Positions 1 to 6,839 of a stretch of DNA of 8,639 nt are shown one piece after another; the first letter of the stretch is position 1, and every line of letters starts with the position of its first letter. This DNA is from an uncultured bacterium (lineage in GTDB: Bacteria > Actinomycetota > Aquicultoria > SKW223 > CALKMS01), in NCBI GenBank assembly GCA_938091145.1, contig CALKMS010000063.1, forward strand, positions 1 to 8,639, read 5' to 3'. The position numbers and the translations under genes are program-made. The notes below the pieces were generated by a model. The model searched no databases. It was not told the DNA's origin and saw only the letters and a program-made list of their open reading frames with translations.

Positions 1-159
1 GGAAAAGTTAGAAGGGCTCGTCTTTATTATTTGAGAGATCGTATTGGTAAAGCAACCAAAGTCAAGGAAAAGAAATATATCCCAACTAAAAAAATCGAGA
101 AAAAAGCCAATGAAGAAGTAGCAAAAGAAGAGGTCGCAAAGGAAGACAACAATAACTAA
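1..159 (+). CDS. rplS: 50S ribosomal protein L19, C-terminal fragment
   Basis: This is the last 52 codons of an open frame that enters from the left edge and stops at TAA 157-159. The first residues (GKVRRARLYYLRDRIGKA) match the conserved C-terminal block of bacterial L19, a large-subunit protein at the interface with the 30S subunit. In most bacteria L19 ends shortly after this block. Here about 33 further residues follow, rich in Lys and Glu, with a short EEVAKEEVAKE repetition and an Asn-rich end. The tail is probably disordered. The stop is 19 nt before lepB, so the two may share a transcript. The N-terminal part and the start lie outside the window. Identity is confident from the conserved block; no function is known for the tail. 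Confidence 0.9.
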   Translation, partial: GKVRRARLYYLRDRIGKATKVKEKKYIPTKKIEKKANEEVAKEEVAKEDNNN

Positions 160-178
160 ATTGGTTTAAATCAAGTTC

Positions 179-706
179 ATGGCTGCTGAAGAAATTAAAA
201 GCATCTCTTTTTTTCGAGAATTACCTTTTTTATTAATAAGCGCGGTCTTAATTGCTTGGGTAGTTAGAACTTTTATCATTCATCCCTTTTACATTCCTAC
301 CGGCTCAATGGAACCCACTTTGCTTCCTCGAGACCGAGTTTTAGTAAACAAGTTTATTTATCGTTTTCGAGAACCGCAGCGAGGAGACATTGTTGTTTTT
401 TTACCTCCCAATGACAATCGAGACTACATTAAACGGATTATTGGTTTACCTGGAGAAACAATTGAAATAAGAAAAGGAAAAGTTTACATTAACAATCGAG
501 CACTTTCTGAACCTTATAAAATAAATAAACCTGACTTTTCCAGTTTCGGACCTTTTAAAATTCCAAAGTCAAGTTACTTTGTAATGGGTGATAATCGCCC
601 AAACAGTTCTGATAGTCGGGTTTTTGGTCCGCTAAAAAAAGAAAGGATAATTGGCAAAGCGATTCTTATTTATTGGCCAATTTCTCGAATTCAATGGTTG
701 AGGTGA
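179..706 (+). CDS. lepB: Signal peptidase I
   Basis: Membrane-bound serine protease of 175 aa that cleaves signal peptides from exported preproteins on the outer face of the cytoplasmic membrane. A single N-terminal membrane span covers roughly residues 15-34. It is followed by the family boxes: TGSMEPTLLPRDRV with nucleophile Ser43, RGDIVVF at 68-74, YIKRIIGLPGE with general base Lys85, and GDNRPNSSDSR at 137-147. The Ser/Lys dyad is intact. One span and the short length resemble Gram-positive SipS-type enzymes more than E. coli LepB, which has two spans and is much longer. The ATG lies 19 nt after rplS and has no clear Shine-Dalgarno sequence. The stop is 2 nt before fabH, so translation is probably coupled. 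rplS-lepB adjacency is seen in several bacterial groups. Confidence 0.95.
   Translation: MAAEEIKSISFFRELPFLLISAVLIAWVVRTFIIHPFYIPTGSMEPTLLPRDRVLVNKFIYRFREPQRGDIVVFLPPNDNRDYIKRIIGLPGETIEIRKGKVYINNRALSEPYKINKPDFSSFGPFKIPKSSYFVMGDNRPNSSDSRVFGPLKKERIIGKAILIYWPISRIQWLR
700..706 (+). promoter_or_regulatory. Ribosome binding site of fabH
   Basis: GAGGTGA lies inside the last codons of lepB and includes its stop. With GAGG at 700-703 the spacer to ATG 709 is 5 nt. This favours ATG 709 over the in-frame ATG at 694 and TTG at 673, neither of which has a good site. Confidence 0.6.
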
Positions 707-708
707 AG

Positions 709-1749
709 ATGCCAGCTACAATTTTAGGCTTAGGCATGGCTTTACCGAAAAAGGTTTTAACCAATTTTGACCTCGAAAAAATGGTTGATACTTCGGATAA
801 ATGGATTTTTGAGCGAACAGGGATAAAAGAACGGCGGGTTGCGGAAAATGAATCATGTTCGGATTTAGGCGCTCTTGCGCTCAAAAACGCTTTGATAGAT
901 GCAGATCTTTCGCCAGAGGAAGTCGATGCCTTAATAGTGGCTAGTGGCTCACCCGAGATGATTTTTCCTTCGACCGCTTGTCTAATTCAGGAAAAGCTAG
1001 GTTTAAAAAAGGAAATTTTGGCTTTCGATCTTCAAGCGGCATGCTCCGGCTTTCTTTATGGTTTAGCAGTGGCTGATGCGTTAATCAATTCTAAGGCGTA
1101 CAAAAAAGTAGCTTTGGTTGGGGCAGAAAAAATTACCGCTTTTGTTGATTGGGAAGATAGGAATACGTGTGTTTTATTTGGAGATGGAGCGGGAGCAGCA
1201 ATCATCGGCTCTACTCCTCAAGCCGAATTCGGTTTAGTTTCCTTTTCTCTTTATGCTGATGGCTCAAAAGCTCCTCTTCTTTGTATACCGGCTGGTGGCT
1301 CGGGAATGCCTGCTAGCCCAGAAACTATTAAAAACAAGAAGCATTTTATTCAAATGCAAGGCAGGGAGGTTTTCAAGTTAGCGGTAAAAAATGTTGCCAG
1401 TGCTTGTCAAGAAGTTTTAAAAAAGGCTAAGCTTTTCCCGGCCGATGTTGATTTTTTTCTGGCTCATCAAGCCAACGAGAGAATTATCAATGCTATCGCT
1501 AGTCAGCTGGGCCTTTCAGCTGAAAAGATCGTCCTTAATATCAGCCGCTATGGCAACACTTCGGCGGCCTCAATTCCGATTGCTTTGACCGAAATTTATA
1601 ATAGCGGGAAATTAAAGAAGGGAAGTGTTATACTGTTAGCAGCTTTCGGCAGTGGTCTAACTTGGGGTGCAGCTTTGTTAAGGTGGAGTAAGGACTTTTC
1701 AAGAAAGGTAAAAAATGGTGAAAGGGATGCTGAAAACCAAAATAACTGA
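709..1749 (+). CDS. fabH: 3-oxoacyl-ACP synthase III (FabH)
   Basis: Initiating condensing enzyme of FAS-II: it joins an acyl-CoA primer (acetyl or branched) to malonyl-ACP to give 3-ketoacyl-ACP in the cytosol. The 346-aa product has the thiolase-fold signatures in order: MVDTSDKWIFERTGIKERR (25-43, CoA-binding region), AACSGF with nucleophile Cys112, FGDGAGA (157-163), HQAN with His253, and GNTSAASIP with Asn283. The Cys-His-Asn triad is therefore complete. The start at ATG 709 gives MPATILGLGMALP, which lines up with the usual FabH N-terminus, and a GAGG site precedes it; upstream in-frame ATG 694 and TTG 673 are less likely. The last 35 nt overlap fabK. The C-terminus has about 15 polar residues (KVKNGERDAENQNN) beyond the usual end, in the overlapping stretch. 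Primer preference cannot be read from the sequence. Confidence 0.95.
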   Translation: MPATILGLGMALPKKVLTNFDLEKMVDTSDKWIFERTGIKERRVAENESCSDLGALALKNALIDADLSPEEVDALIVASGSPEMIFPSTACLIQEKLGLKKEILAFDLQAACSGFLYGLAVADALINSKAYKKVALVGAEKITAFVDWEDRNTCVLFGDGAGAAIIGSTPQAEFGLVSFSLYADGSKAPLLCIPAGGSGMPASPETIKNKKHFIQMQGREVFKLAVKNVASACQEVLKKAKLFPADVDFFLAHQANERIINAIASQLGLSAEKIVLNISRYGNTSAASIPIALTEIYNSGKLKKGSVILLAAFGSGLTWGAALLRWSKDFSRKVKNGERDAENQNN

Positions 1750-2686
1750 AAAATTTAACATTGAATATCCAATATTCCAGGGCGGAATGGCTTGGGTTGC
1801 TACGGCAGAGCTGGCGGCTGCTGTTTCTAATGCTGGCGCTTTAGGAATAATTGGAGCCGGATCAATGACCTCCGAGATGCTCGATAAAGAGATTAAAAAA
1901 GCAAAATCCTTAACGACTAAACCTTTTGGTGTCAACCTGATGCTTTTGCTTCCCCATATAGAAGAGCTAATTGAAGTAGTCATTCAGAATCGAGTACCTG
2001 TTGTTACTACGGGAGCTGGTAACCCTGGCCCTTTTGTTGATCGGTTAAAAGCAGCGGGGATTAAGGTTGTTCCGGTGGTTCCCAGCGTTGCTTTGGCAAA
2101 AAGGATGGAGAGATATAAAGTTGATGCTGTGATTGCCGAAGGAAACGAAGCAGGCGGCCATATTGGACCTTTGACAACAATGGTTCTTATTCCTCAGATT
2201 GTCAGAGAAGTAAACTTACCAGTAATTGCGGCTGGAGGCATTGCGACAGGCGAAGGATTGGCGGCTGCCCTTTGTTTAGGTGCTGAAGGCGTTCAAATGG
2301 GCACTCGATTTATTTGTGCGACTGAATGCACTGCTCATCCCGCTTACAAAGAAGCAATTTTGAAAGCAAAAGATCGATCGACTGTAGTCACTGGTCAGTC
2401 TATCGGCATTCCAGTTAGAGTTTTAAGAAACAAATTAGCCCAACGGTATGAAGTTTGGGAAAAAGAATATTTGGAGGGGAAAAGAACTAAAGAGGAAATT
2501 GAAGAGTTGGGGGTTGGGATGTTGCGAAAAGCCGTTCGCGAGGGCGAGGTTGAAAATGGTTCGGTAATGGCGGGTGCAATTGCTGGCATCGTTAATGAAA
2601 TCAAGCCTGCCCGAGAAATTATTGAAGAAGTTGTTTCTCAAGCTGAACTGGCATTGAAGAAAGCTTTAGATAAATTTAATAATTAA
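1715..2686 (+). CDS. fabK: Enoyl-ACP reductase II (FabK, FMN-dependent)
   Basis: FMN-containing TIM-barrel enzyme that reduces trans-2-enoyl-ACP to acyl-ACP, the last step of each elongation cycle, using NAD(P)H. At 323 aa it matches the family length. FabK landmarks are present: YPIFQGGMAW (18-27), GVNLMLL (72-78), VVTTGAGNP (96-104), VVPSVALAKRME (121-132), EAGGHIG with the conserved His149, VIAAGGIA (170-177), and GVQMGTRF (192-199). The C-terminal NGSVMAGAIAGIV is also typical. Overall resemblance to pneumococcal FabK is strong, which separates it from generic nitronate monooxygenases. ATG 1715 has an AAAGG site 6 nt upstream. ATG 1727 would give MLKTKITEKFNIEYP, closer to known N-termini, and is a real alternative. 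It overlaps fabH by 35 nt and ends 10 nt before the fabD ATG. FabK enzymes are generally insensitive to triclosan. Confidence 0.93.
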   Translation: MVKGMLKTKITEKFNIEYPIFQGGMAWVATAELAAAVSNAGALGIIGAGSMTSEMLDKEIKKAKSLTTKPFGVNLMLLLPHIEELIEVVIQNRVPVVTTGAGNPGPFVDRLKAAGIKVVPVVPSVALAKRMERYKVDAVIAEGNEAGGHIGPLTTMVLIPQIVREVNLPVIAAGGIATGEGLAAALCLGAEGVQMGTRFICATECTAHPAYKEAILKAKDRSTVVTGQSIGIPVRVLRNKLAQRYEVWEKEYLEGKRTKEEIEELGVGMLRKAVREGEVENGSVMAGAIAGIVNEIKPAREIIEEVVSQAELALKKALDKFNN

Positions 2687-2696
2687 AAAACAAGTG

Positions 2697-3629
2697 ATGA
2701 TTGCTGCATTATTCCCAGGGCAGGGGAGCCAGAAAGTTGGAATGGCAAAAGAGTTATTTGCCAATACTTCTTTTTACTCTTTCCTTAAAGAAAAAGCAAA
2801 AAAACATCAACTTGAAGAATTCATTAGATTAGCTATTAACGGGCCTGAAGACAAACTCAATCAAACGGCAGTGGCTCAGCCACTTTTGTTCCTTTTTGAT
2901 CTTGCATACTTTAAGTTATTCCATGATTTTTATTCGGAGCAACTGATATATTTTTATGCCGGTCATAGTCTGGGTGAGTATGCGGCTCTGGTTGCTGCCG
3001 AAGTGTTAGAGTTCGATGAAGCAATGTTTTTGGTCAAAAAAAGAAGCGAGTTTATGGCTGAGGAAGCTCAAAAATCAGATGGCGGGATGCTTGCTGTTTT
3101 GAAAGTTACTCGAGAGGTAGCTGAAAAGATTTCCAAACAAACCGGGGTCCAAATTGCCAATTACAACTCTCCTCAACAGTTTGTTTTTTCCGGCCTAAAG
3201 CGTGATCTTAACCTTGTCGCAGCGGAGGTGGCTAAATGTGGTGGTAGATCCCTTTTTCTTTCCGTTTCGGGAGCTTTTCATTCGAAGTTTATGCGCCCAG
3301 CTGGCGAGAAGCTTTTTCCTTATCTAATGAAAGCAAGTTTTAATTATGAGAACGCTAAAAAAGTTGTTTTCAATTTAACCGGAAAGCCGTTGGCTCAAAA
3401 TGAATATTTGCCAGAGGTTCTCGCTAAGCAAGTTTATTCTCCTGTTCGCTGGCAGGACTCAATAGATTATATCGTTAGCAATGAGGTAAGCATTTTTGTT
3501 GAGCTTGGTCCCGGACGGGTTCTGAGCGGTTTGTTAAAATATATTAACTCTGATGCTGTTGGCTTGACTTTCGACGATTCTCGTGAGCTTGATAGCTTAA
3601 ACTCAATTTTGAGGAGGGAAAATGTTTGA
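2697..3629 (+). CDS. fabD: Malonyl-CoA:ACP transacylase
   Basis: Transfers malonyl from CoA to the phosphopantetheine arm of ACP, supplying the extender unit to FabH and FabF. Counted from ATG 2697 the product is 310 aa. It shows LFPGQGSQ near the N-terminus (residues 5-12), the nucleophile elbow GHSLGEYAAL with Ser91, the malonate-carboxylate-binding Arg116 in KKRSEF, the catalytic His195 in GAFHSKFM, and a C-terminal VELGPGRVLSGL. These are the standard active-site elements at the usual spacing. A GTG directly before the ATG (2694) is an equal candidate; neither has a visible Shine-Dalgarno sequence, so translation may depend on termination at fabK just upstream. The last 8 nt overlap fabG. 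Confidence 0.95.
   Translation: MIAALFPGQGSQKVGMAKELFANTSFYSFLKEKAKKHQLEEFIRLAINGPEDKLNQTAVAQPLLFLFDLAYFKLFHDFYSEQLIYFYAGHSLGEYAALVAAEVLEFDEAMFLVKKRSEFMAEEAQKSDGGMLAVLKVTREVAEKISKQTGVQIANYNSPQQFVFSGLKRDLNLVAAEVAKCGGRSLFLSVSGAFHSKFMRPAGEKLFPYLMKASFNYENAKKVVFNLTGKPLAQNEYLPEVLAKQVYSPVRWQDSIDYIVSNEVSIFVELGPGRVLSGLLKYINSDAVGLTFDDSRELDSLNSILRRENV
3612..3618 (+). promoter_or_regulatory. Ribosome binding site of fabG
   Basis: AGGAGGG sits inside the end of fabD, with 4 nt between GGAGG and ATG 3622. It is the strongest Shine-Dalgarno match in the window and fixes the fabG start. Confidence 0.75.
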
Positions 3630-4371
3630 TTTTAAAAACAAGAAAGCATTGGTCACCGGTGGTTTAAGAGGAATTGGACGGGCAGTTGTTTTAATGCTGG
3701 CTGAAGGCGGCGCAGATATTGCTGTCATTGATATCGGCGGTGAAGAGCTTGAAAAAAATTTAAGAGATGAATTAAGTAAGTTTGATGTTCAACTGATTGT
3801 TAAAAGAGCTGATGTTTCTAACAGTCGCGAAGTTAAAACTGCTATTGAGGAAATTATTCAAGAATTTAATGGCCAACTTGACATTTTAATTAATAATGCG
3901 GGCATAACTCGCGATAATCTTCTTTTGAGAATGAGCGAGGATGAATGGGATAAAGTTATTGCCGTCAATTTAAAAGGCGTTTTTAACTGCACCCAAGCTT
4001 GTTTAAAAACAATGATCCGCCAGAAAAATGGAGTAATTGTTAATGTTGCTTCAATCGTTGGTCTTAAAGGTAATGCCGGGCAGACTAATTATTCAGCTTC
4101 AAAAGCTGGGGTAATTGGGTTCACCAAATCGTTAGCTAAAGAAGTTGGTTCTCGAGGGATAAGAGTTAACGCTGTGGCTCCTGGCTTTATCGAAACTGAA
4201 ATGACGCGGTCTTTGCCAAATGAGATAAGAGAGAAAGTTTTACCTTTGATTCCACTGGGCCGTTTTGGGCAAGCCGAGGAAGTGGCTTCAGTAATTGTCT
4301 GGCTCGCTTCTGATTTTTCTTCTTATCTCACGGGTGAAGTTATTTCAATTGACGGCGGGTTAATGCTCTAG
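3622..4371 (+). CDS. fabG: 3-oxoacyl-ACP reductase (FabG)
   Basis: Short-chain dehydrogenase/reductase of 249 aa that reduces 3-ketoacyl-ACP to (R)-3-hydroxyacyl-ACP, the first reduction of the FAS-II cycle. It has a Rossmann glycine motif TGGLRGIG (12-19), DILINNAGITRDNLL (87-101), and the catalytic tetrad Asn116, Ser144, Tyr157 and Lys161 (YSASK). The family-typical VAPGFIETEMT (185-195) and a C-terminal SIDGG complete it. The glycine motif has GGL where TGAS/TGGS is usual. Asp37 ends the second beta strand (AVID), a position often associated with NAD(H) preference in SDR enzymes, so cofactor use may differ from the NADPH-dependent E. coli enzyme; this is inference. It overlaps fabD by 8 nt and is 33 nt before acpP. 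Confidence 0.95.
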   Translation: MFDFKNKKALVTGGLRGIGRAVVLMLAEGGADIAVIDIGGEELEKNLRDELSKFDVQLIVKRADVSNSREVKTAIEEIIQEFNGQLDILINNAGITRDNLLLRMSEDEWDKVIAVNLKGVFNCTQACLKTMIRQKNGVIVNVASIVGLKGNAGQTNYSASKAGVIGFTKSLAKEVGSRGIRVNAVAPGFIETEMTRSLPNEIREKVLPLIPLGRFGQAEEVASVIVWLASDFSSYLTGEVISIDGGLML

Positions 4372-4390
4372 TTAAAATTAGCCAAAATTA

Positions 4391-4397
4391 AAGGGGG
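4391..4397 (+). promoter_or_regulatory. Ribosome binding site of acpP
   Basis: AAGGGGG lies 7 nt before ATG 4405. It selects this start over the out-of-frame ATG at 4401. A strong site fits the high expression usual for acyl carrier protein. Confidence 0.65.
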
Positions 4398-4404
4398 TAG
4401 ATGA

Positions 4405-4644
4405 ATGGACATAATGGAGAAAGTTAAGAAAATTGTAGTTGATCAGCTGGGAGTTGATGAGGATAAAGTTGTTCCCGAAGCCTCTTTTGTTGATGATTTA
4501 GGAGCTGATTCCCTCGATCTGGTCGAGCTTATAATGGCTTTAGAAGAAGAGTTTGGTATGAGCATTTCTGATGAGGAGGCTCAAAAGATCAGAACAGTTG
4601 GCGAAGCAGTTGATTATATAAGCGCCAACTACTCTGGGGAATAA
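4405..4644 (+). CDS. acpP: Acyl carrier protein
   Basis: Small acidic four-helix protein (79 aa) that carries growing acyl chains on a 4'-phosphopantetheine arm between all FAS-II enzymes. The attachment site is Ser36 in LGADSLDLVEL, the canonical DSL motif at the canonical position. Helix III region EEEFGMSISDEEAQKI (47-62) is recognisable; the common IPDEEA is here ISDEEA. The C-terminal helix carries TVGEAVDYI. Acidic residues on helix II, used for docking to partner enzymes, are retained. In-frame ATG 4414 (Met4) is another possible start, but the upstream Shine-Dalgarno site favours 4405. Its stop is 1 nt before the next gene, which ties that gene closely to acyl-ACP metabolism. Confidence 0.97.
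   Translation: MDIMEKVKKIVVDQLGVDEDKVVPEASFVDDLGADSLDLVELIMALEEEFGMSISDEEAQKIRTVGEAVDYISANYSGE
4635..4640 (+). promoter_or_regulatory. Ribosome binding site for the TTG start at 4646
   Basis: TGGGGA in the last codons of acpP lies 5 nt before TTG 4646. The first in-frame ATG is inside the conserved QGGM motif (codon 21), too late to be the start, so this site supports TTG. Confidence 0.5.
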
Positions 4645-4645
4645 C

Positions 4646-5599
4646 TTGCTGCCTCCTTTAAAAATTGGCACCAAGGAAATTGCCATTCCTATAATTCAAG
4701 GGGGAATGGCAGTGAAAATTTCCACTGCTCCTTTAGCCGCTGAAGTTGCTAATCAGGGCGGTGTTGGTGTTATTGGCGCCTCTGGAATGGGCGAAGAGGA
4801 GCTCCGCCAGGAGATTCGAGAAGCCAAATCATTATCAAATGGACTAATCGGGGTAAATATTATGGTTGCCATAACTCAGTTTAAAAATTTACTGCGAGTA
4901 GCTTTTGAAGAAAAGGTTGATTTTGTTTTAGCTGGAGCGGGATTTTCGCGGGATCTTTTTTTAATGGCAAAGGACACTGGTGTTGAAGTTCTTCCAATTG
5001 TTTCTTCAGTTAAAGCGGCTCAAATCAGCGAAAAAATGGGAGCTAAAGCTGTGGTTCTTGAATCAGGAGAGGCCGGAGGCCATTTGGGGACCGATAAACC
5101 TCTTTTTTTTATTCTTTCACAGGTAGTTAAAGCTTTAAAAATTCCGGTGATTGCTGCTGGGGGCATTTTGCATCCTGAAGATATCAAAAAAGCTTTTCGA
5201 GAAGGCGCTCAGGGAGTTCAAATTGGCACTTTTTTTGCTGCCAGCGCAGAAAGCAACTCTCATCAGAACTGGAAAGATTATTATCTTCAGGCTAAGCCTG
5301 AAGATGTAGTGTTGATTGAAAGTCCTGCAGGGTTGCCTGGTCGAGCTATTAGGAATACTCTTATTGAAAAAGTAATCAGTAAGGGAAAAAGATATAAGCC
5401 AAAGATTGTTAAAACTTGTCAGAAATGTTTAAAAAATTGTAAGCGAAACTTTTGTATTTTGGACGCGCTGATTTTGGCACAGCGGGGAGATGTGGAAAAC
5501 GGCCTGATTTTTTCCGGAAAGCGGGTTGGAGAGATAAAAGAAATTTTAACCGTAAAGGAAATATTTAAAAAACTCCTTAGCGGCCCGGAGGGTTGTTAG
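4646..5599 (+). CDS. FabK/nitronate monooxygenase-family flavoprotein with four-Cys motif (FabX-like candidate)
   Basis: A 317-aa TIM-barrel flavoprotein related to FabK upstream: IPIIQGGMAV (14-23), GVNIMVA (69-75), LAGAGF (95-100), EAGGHLG with conserved His146, VIAAGGIL (168-175) and GVQIGTFF (190-197). It differs from FabK by a cysteine cluster near the C-terminus, TCQKCLKNCKRNFCILDAL, with Cys258, 261, 265 and 270 (CxxCxxxCxxxxC). Database annotation of such proteins is usually nitronate monooxygenase. The position, 1 nt after acpP and 1 nt before fabF, argues for an acyl-ACP substrate. Helicobacter FabX, of the same superfamily, holds an Fe-S cluster and makes the cis double bond of unsaturated fatty acids; Neisseria UfaA also acts in unsaturated fatty-acid synthesis. 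A like role is inferred here. A second enoyl reductase or an unrelated oxidase remain possible. Family assignment is firm, function is not. Confidence 0.82.
   Translation: MLPPLKIGTKEIAIPIIQGGMAVKISTAPLAAEVANQGGVGVIGASGMGEEELRQEIREAKSLSNGLIGVNIMVAITQFKNLLRVAFEEKVDFVLAGAGFSRDLFLMAKDTGVEVLPIVSSVKAAQISEKMGAKAVVLESGEAGGHLGTDKPLFFILSQVVKALKIPVIAAGGILHPEDIKKAFREGAQGVQIGTFFAASAESNSHQNWKDYYLQAKPEDVVLIESPAGLPGRAIRNTLIEKVISKGKRYKPKIVKTCQKCLKNCKRNFCILDALILAQRGDVENGLIFSGKRVGEIKEILTVKEIFKKLLSGPEGC
5587..5592 (+). promoter_or_regulatory. Ribosome binding site of fabF
   Basis: GGAGGG in the last codons of the preceding gene lies 8 nt before TTG 5601. TTG gives the standard FabF N-terminus MKRVVVTGIGVIAPNG, so this site decides the start. 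Confidence 0.65.
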
Positions 5600-5600
5600 T

Positions 5601-6839
5601 TTGAAAAGGGTAGTTGTGACGGGAATAGGCGTAATTGCTCCTAACGGAATTGGAAAAGAGAATTTTTTTAAAGCTTTGGCTTCGGGAAAATCGGGAGTAA
5701 AACCAATCTCTTTTTTTGATGCTTCTGCTTTTCCAACCCGAATTGCGGCTGAAGTGAGAGATTTTCACCCCGAAGAATATTTAACTCCAAAAGAAATTCG
5801 TCGAAATGACCGCTTTACTCAGTTTGCTCTTGCCTGCGCCCAGATGGCTTTAGAAGATAGCCGCCTTAACATTAACAATCTTAACCAGGAAAGAGTCGGG
5901 GTGATTGTTGGTTCGGGAATAGGCGGTATTTTTACTCTTGAAGAGGAACATAAAAAACTTTTAGAGAAGGGACCGGCAAAGATTTCTCCATTTTTGATTC
6001 CGATGATGATTGTCAATATGGCTTCAGGCAACATTGCCATTAAATTTAATTTAAAAGGAATTTCCTATACCACGGTATCTGCTTGTTCTTCGAGCGCTAA
6101 TGCTGTTGGCGAGGCTTTTGAAGCAATTAAAAGGGGAGCAATTGATGTTTGCTTGACTGGCGGGGTTGAATCGAGCATCACTCCTCTCTCGGTTGGTGGC
6201 TTTTGTGCCTTAAAAGCTCTTTCTACTCGCAACGACGAACCTGAAAAAGCCAGTCGCCCTTTCGACAAGGATCGTGACGGTTTTGTAATGGGCGAAGGCG
6301 GCGCTATTTTGGTGTTAGAAGAGCTGGAGCACGCTTTGGCTCGCAAGGCAAGAATTTATGCTGAAATTGTCGGTTATGGTTGCACTTCTGATGCGTATCA
6401 CATAACAGCGCCTGATCCCGAAGCCGAACAACCAGCGCGAGCAATGTTGATGGCTCTCGAGGAGGGTGGTTTGAATCCTGAATCAGTTGGTTACATTAAC
6501 GCTCACGGAACTTCAACTTATTATAATGACGAAATTGAGACTTTGGCAATCAAAAAAGCCTTCAAAAAACATGCTTATAGACTTTTGGTTAGCTCAACCA
6601 AATCGATGACCGGCCACCTATTGGGAGCTGCGGGAGCTGTGGAGGCGGTAGCGACAATTTTGACTTTAGAAAGAGGTGTAGTTTTTCCAACTATCAATCT
6701 TGACAACCCTGACCCTCAATGTGATTTAAATTACGTGCCACATAAGGCCGTGGAAAAAGATATCGAGGTTGCACTTACCAATTCATTAGGTTTTGGTGGG
6801 CATAATGTAAGTTTGGCTTTTAAAAAGTGGAGAGGTTAA
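5601..6839 (+). CDS. fabF: 3-oxoacyl-ACP synthase II (FabF)
   Basis: Elongating condensing enzyme: it joins malonyl-ACP to acyl-ACP with loss of CO2. The 412-aa product has the KAS II N-terminus RVVVTGIGVIAPNG, the nucleophile Cys162 in VSACSSSANAVGEAF, two catalytic histidines (His302 in NAHGTSTYYND and His339 in KSMTGHLLGAAGA), Lys334, and the C-terminal NSLGFGGHN (394-402) that gates the active site. All catalytic residues are present, so it is not a chain-length factor. The nucleophile loop reads CSSSANA instead of the more common CATGTHA. The start is TTG with a GGAGGG site. It begins 1 nt after the FabK-like gene and overlaps rnc by 13 nt if rnc starts at 6827. As the only elongating KAS in the window it may handle all chain lengths. 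Confidence 0.95.
   Translation: MKRVVVTGIGVIAPNGIGKENFFKALASGKSGVKPISFFDASAFPTRIAAEVRDFHPEEYLTPKEIRRNDRFTQFALACAQMALEDSRLNINNLNQERVGVIVGSGIGGIFTLEEEHKKLLEKGPAKISPFLIPMMIVNMASGNIAIKFNLKGISYTTVSACSSSANAVGEAFEAIKRGAIDVCLTGGVESSITPLSVGGFCALKALSTRNDEPEKASRPFDKDRDGFVMGEGGAILVLEELEHALARKARIYAEIVGYGCTSDAYHITAPDPEAEQPARAMLMALEEGGLNPESVGYINAHGTSTYYNDEIETLAIKKAFKKHAYRLLVSSTKSMTGHLLGAAGAVEAVATILTLERGVVFPTINLDNPDPQCDLNYVPHKAVEKDIEVALTNSLGFGGHNVSLAFKKWRG

Noticed and set aside
709..4400. FapR- or FabT-type operator in the fab operon
   Set aside because: No convincing palindrome of either type was found in the short gaps, and the true operon promoter is probably upstream of the window.
4646..5599. Plain nitronate monooxygenase as the final call
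   Set aside because: The family name fits, but position between acpP and fabF and the four-Cys motif make an acyl-ACP role more likely, so I kept a family-level call with a hypothesis.
5601..6839. Chain-length factor or inactive KAS because of the unusual CSSSANA loop
   Set aside because: The nucleophile Cys162, both His residues and Lys334 are present.
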